A DNA stretch of 64,000 bases from Deinococcus radiophilus (GTDB lineage Bacteria; Deinococcota; Deinococci; Deinococcales; Deinococcaceae), in contig NZ_CP086380.1 in assembly GCF_020889625.1 (NCBI RefSeq), positions 1,816,001 to 1,880,000 on the forward strand, written 5' to 3'. A model generated the notes under the pieces. That model was given only the letters and a program-made list of their open reading frames with translations, ran no database searches and had not been told where the DNA came from. The position numbers and the translations under genes were made by a program. Below, piece by piece: positions 63,214-64,000 of the stretch. Every line of letters begins with the position of its first letter. The stretch's first letter is position 1.

Positions 63214-64000
63214 ATGACCGATCACGACCAGAGCCAGCAGGCCAACGAGCCGCAGAACACCGCTCAGAGCGCTGCACAGCAAGACGATATGCCGCAGGAA
63301 GTGCGTGACGTACTGCCCGAACTGGAGGGCGAGATTGACGAGGACCAGGTGCTGGACGCCCAGGATGAACTGGAAGGCGACCTGGAGAGCGAAGACGACA
63401 CAGATACCGAAGATACGGTGGCGCTGGAAGGCCATTGGGAAACGGCTGACGCCGAAGATGACGATGCCGAATACATTGATGTAGACGACCTGCTGGCCGT
63501 GATGGGTGACCTGCGCGAAATGCTGGAAGCTCAGTCGAAGGAAATTCGTGGTCTGCGCCGTGAGATGCGTGACCTGCGCGACTCCATGGGCATCAACCGT
63601 TCAGGTGGTTTCCGTCCCCGCGACGACCGTGGCGGGCGCGACGGTGGCGGCTTCCGTCCTCGTAACGACCGCGACTTCGGCGGACGTGATGGTGGTGGAC
63701 GTGACGGTGGCTTCCGCCCCCGTAATGACCGCGACTTCGGCGGACGTGATGGTGGTTTCCGCCCCCGCGACGACCGTGGTGGGCGCGACGGTGGTGGCTT
63801 CCGCCCCCGTAATGACCGCGACTTCGGCGGACGTGACGGTGGTTTCCGTCCCCGCGACGACCGTGGTGGGCGCGACGGTGGTGGCTTCCGCCCCCGTAAT
63901 GACCGCGACTTCGGCGGACGTGACGGTGGTTTCCGTCCCCGCGACGACCGTGGTGGGCGCGATGGTGGCGGCTTCCGTCCCCGTAATGACCGCGATTTCG
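63214..64000 (+). CDS. Acidic protein with RGG-like repeats (3' end outside window)
   Basis: 262 codons are visible from ATG 63214, which has AAAGGA 7 bases upstream. The first 80 residues are very acidic ([20 protein letters not shown]), then comes a predicted coiled coil ([20 protein letters not shown]), then from about residue 129 repeats rich in Gly, Arg, Asp and Phe: [18 protein letters not shown] and [11 protein letters not shown]. An exact 29-residue (87-bp) period begins near 63756. It looks like a disordered, RNA- or DNA-binding RGG-box protein. Leader of about 80 bases with TAGACT at 63125. The stop is not seen. Confidence 0.8.
   Translation, partial: MTDHDQSQQANEPQNTAQSAAQQDDMPQEVRDVLPELEGEIDEDQVLDAQDELEGDLESEDDTDTEDTVALEGHWETADAEDDDAEYIDVDDLLAVMGDLREMLEAQSKEIRGLRREMRDLRDSMGINRSGGFRPRDDRGGRDGGGFRPRNDRDFGGRDGGGRDGGFRPRNDRDFGGRDGGFRPRDDRGGRDGGGFRPRNDRDFGGRDGGFRPRDDRGGRDGGGFRPRNDRDFGGRDGGFRPRDDRGGRDGGGFRPRNDRDF
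63754..64000 (+). repeat. 87-bp tandem repeat inside the RGG-like gene
   Basis: TTTCCG units start at 63756, 63843 and 63930, exactly 87 bases apart, with only a few third-position changes. It continues past the window edge. Shorter related units precede it from about 63605. Confidence 0.9.

Noticed and set aside
63605..64000. Tandem repeats considered as a CRISPR array
   Set aside because: Units are contiguous and coding in one frame, with no unique spacers; they encode the RGG-like protein repeat.

Overview
The window is a typical chromosomal segment of a Deinococcus species; the species cannot be fixed from sequence alone. Pointers are high-GC coding sequence, MinD/MinE, a Thermus-type 7Fe ferredoxin, the futalosine enzyme MqnC, two glutamate dehydrogenases in tandem as in Thermus, and above all very many genes whose -10 hexamer (TANNNT) lies only 6-8 bases before the start codon, the leaderless-mRNA architecture described for Deinococcus. 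No insertion sequence, phage gene or CRISPR array was seen.

Layout. 1-4809: ruvC (cut by the window edge) and an A-type Fe-S carrier, minDE, an aldo/keto reductase, ferredoxin and a MobA-like nucleotidyltransferase. 4840-9048: a two-component system, cmk and an M29 aminopeptidase. 9221-18738: a two-domain M16 peptidase, an APH(3')-like kinase, an AlkA-type glycosylase, two tandem secreted YscW-like paralogues, a CoxG-like protein, a decayed SDR pseudogene, mqnC and a 35-residue membrane peptide. 18806-28763: cupin, SUFU-domain protein and topA in one operon, a YdcF-like protein, a K+-channel-like protein, murJ, a PAP2 phosphatase overlapping an SDR, a hydrophilin-like small protein and a DUF350 protein. 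28791-37251: dnaE interrupted in frame by a 435-residue intein, a Nudix hydrolase and an 848-residue DUF937 protein. 37326-45492: a copper-delivery operon for cytochrome oxidase (PCuAC-SCO-CtaG), a THUMP-type RNA methyltransferase, a stress-type membrane protein, a polyprenyl diphosphate synthase and gdhA-gdhB. 45658-58714: pstS, acyl-CoA carboxylase, ttcA, a VWA protein, a secreted DUF11-like protein, folE, purA, a Ppx/GppA-HD protein, a TPR protein and a glycosyltransferase. 58812-64000: two tRNA-Leu genes flanking rpsO, SRP RNA, moaC with a DUF177 gene, a sugar nucleotidyltransferase, tRNA-Glu, a small membrane protein and the start of an acidic protein with an 87-bp (29-residue) RGG-like repeat.

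Genes that work together: PCuAC, SCO and CtaG share 4-base stop/start overlaps and serve copper loading of cytochrome oxidase. mqnC and the polyprenyl synthase both serve menaquinone. GdhA lacks a conserved substrate lysine that GdhB keeps, so GdhA is probably a regulatory subunit. The most notable items are the DnaE intein, the widespread leaderless promoters, two short leaderless upstream ORFs overlapping gdhA and ttcA, the duplicated helix-turn-helix-like tail of TopA, the SDR pseudogene that keeps a perfect promoter, and the RGG-repeat protein.
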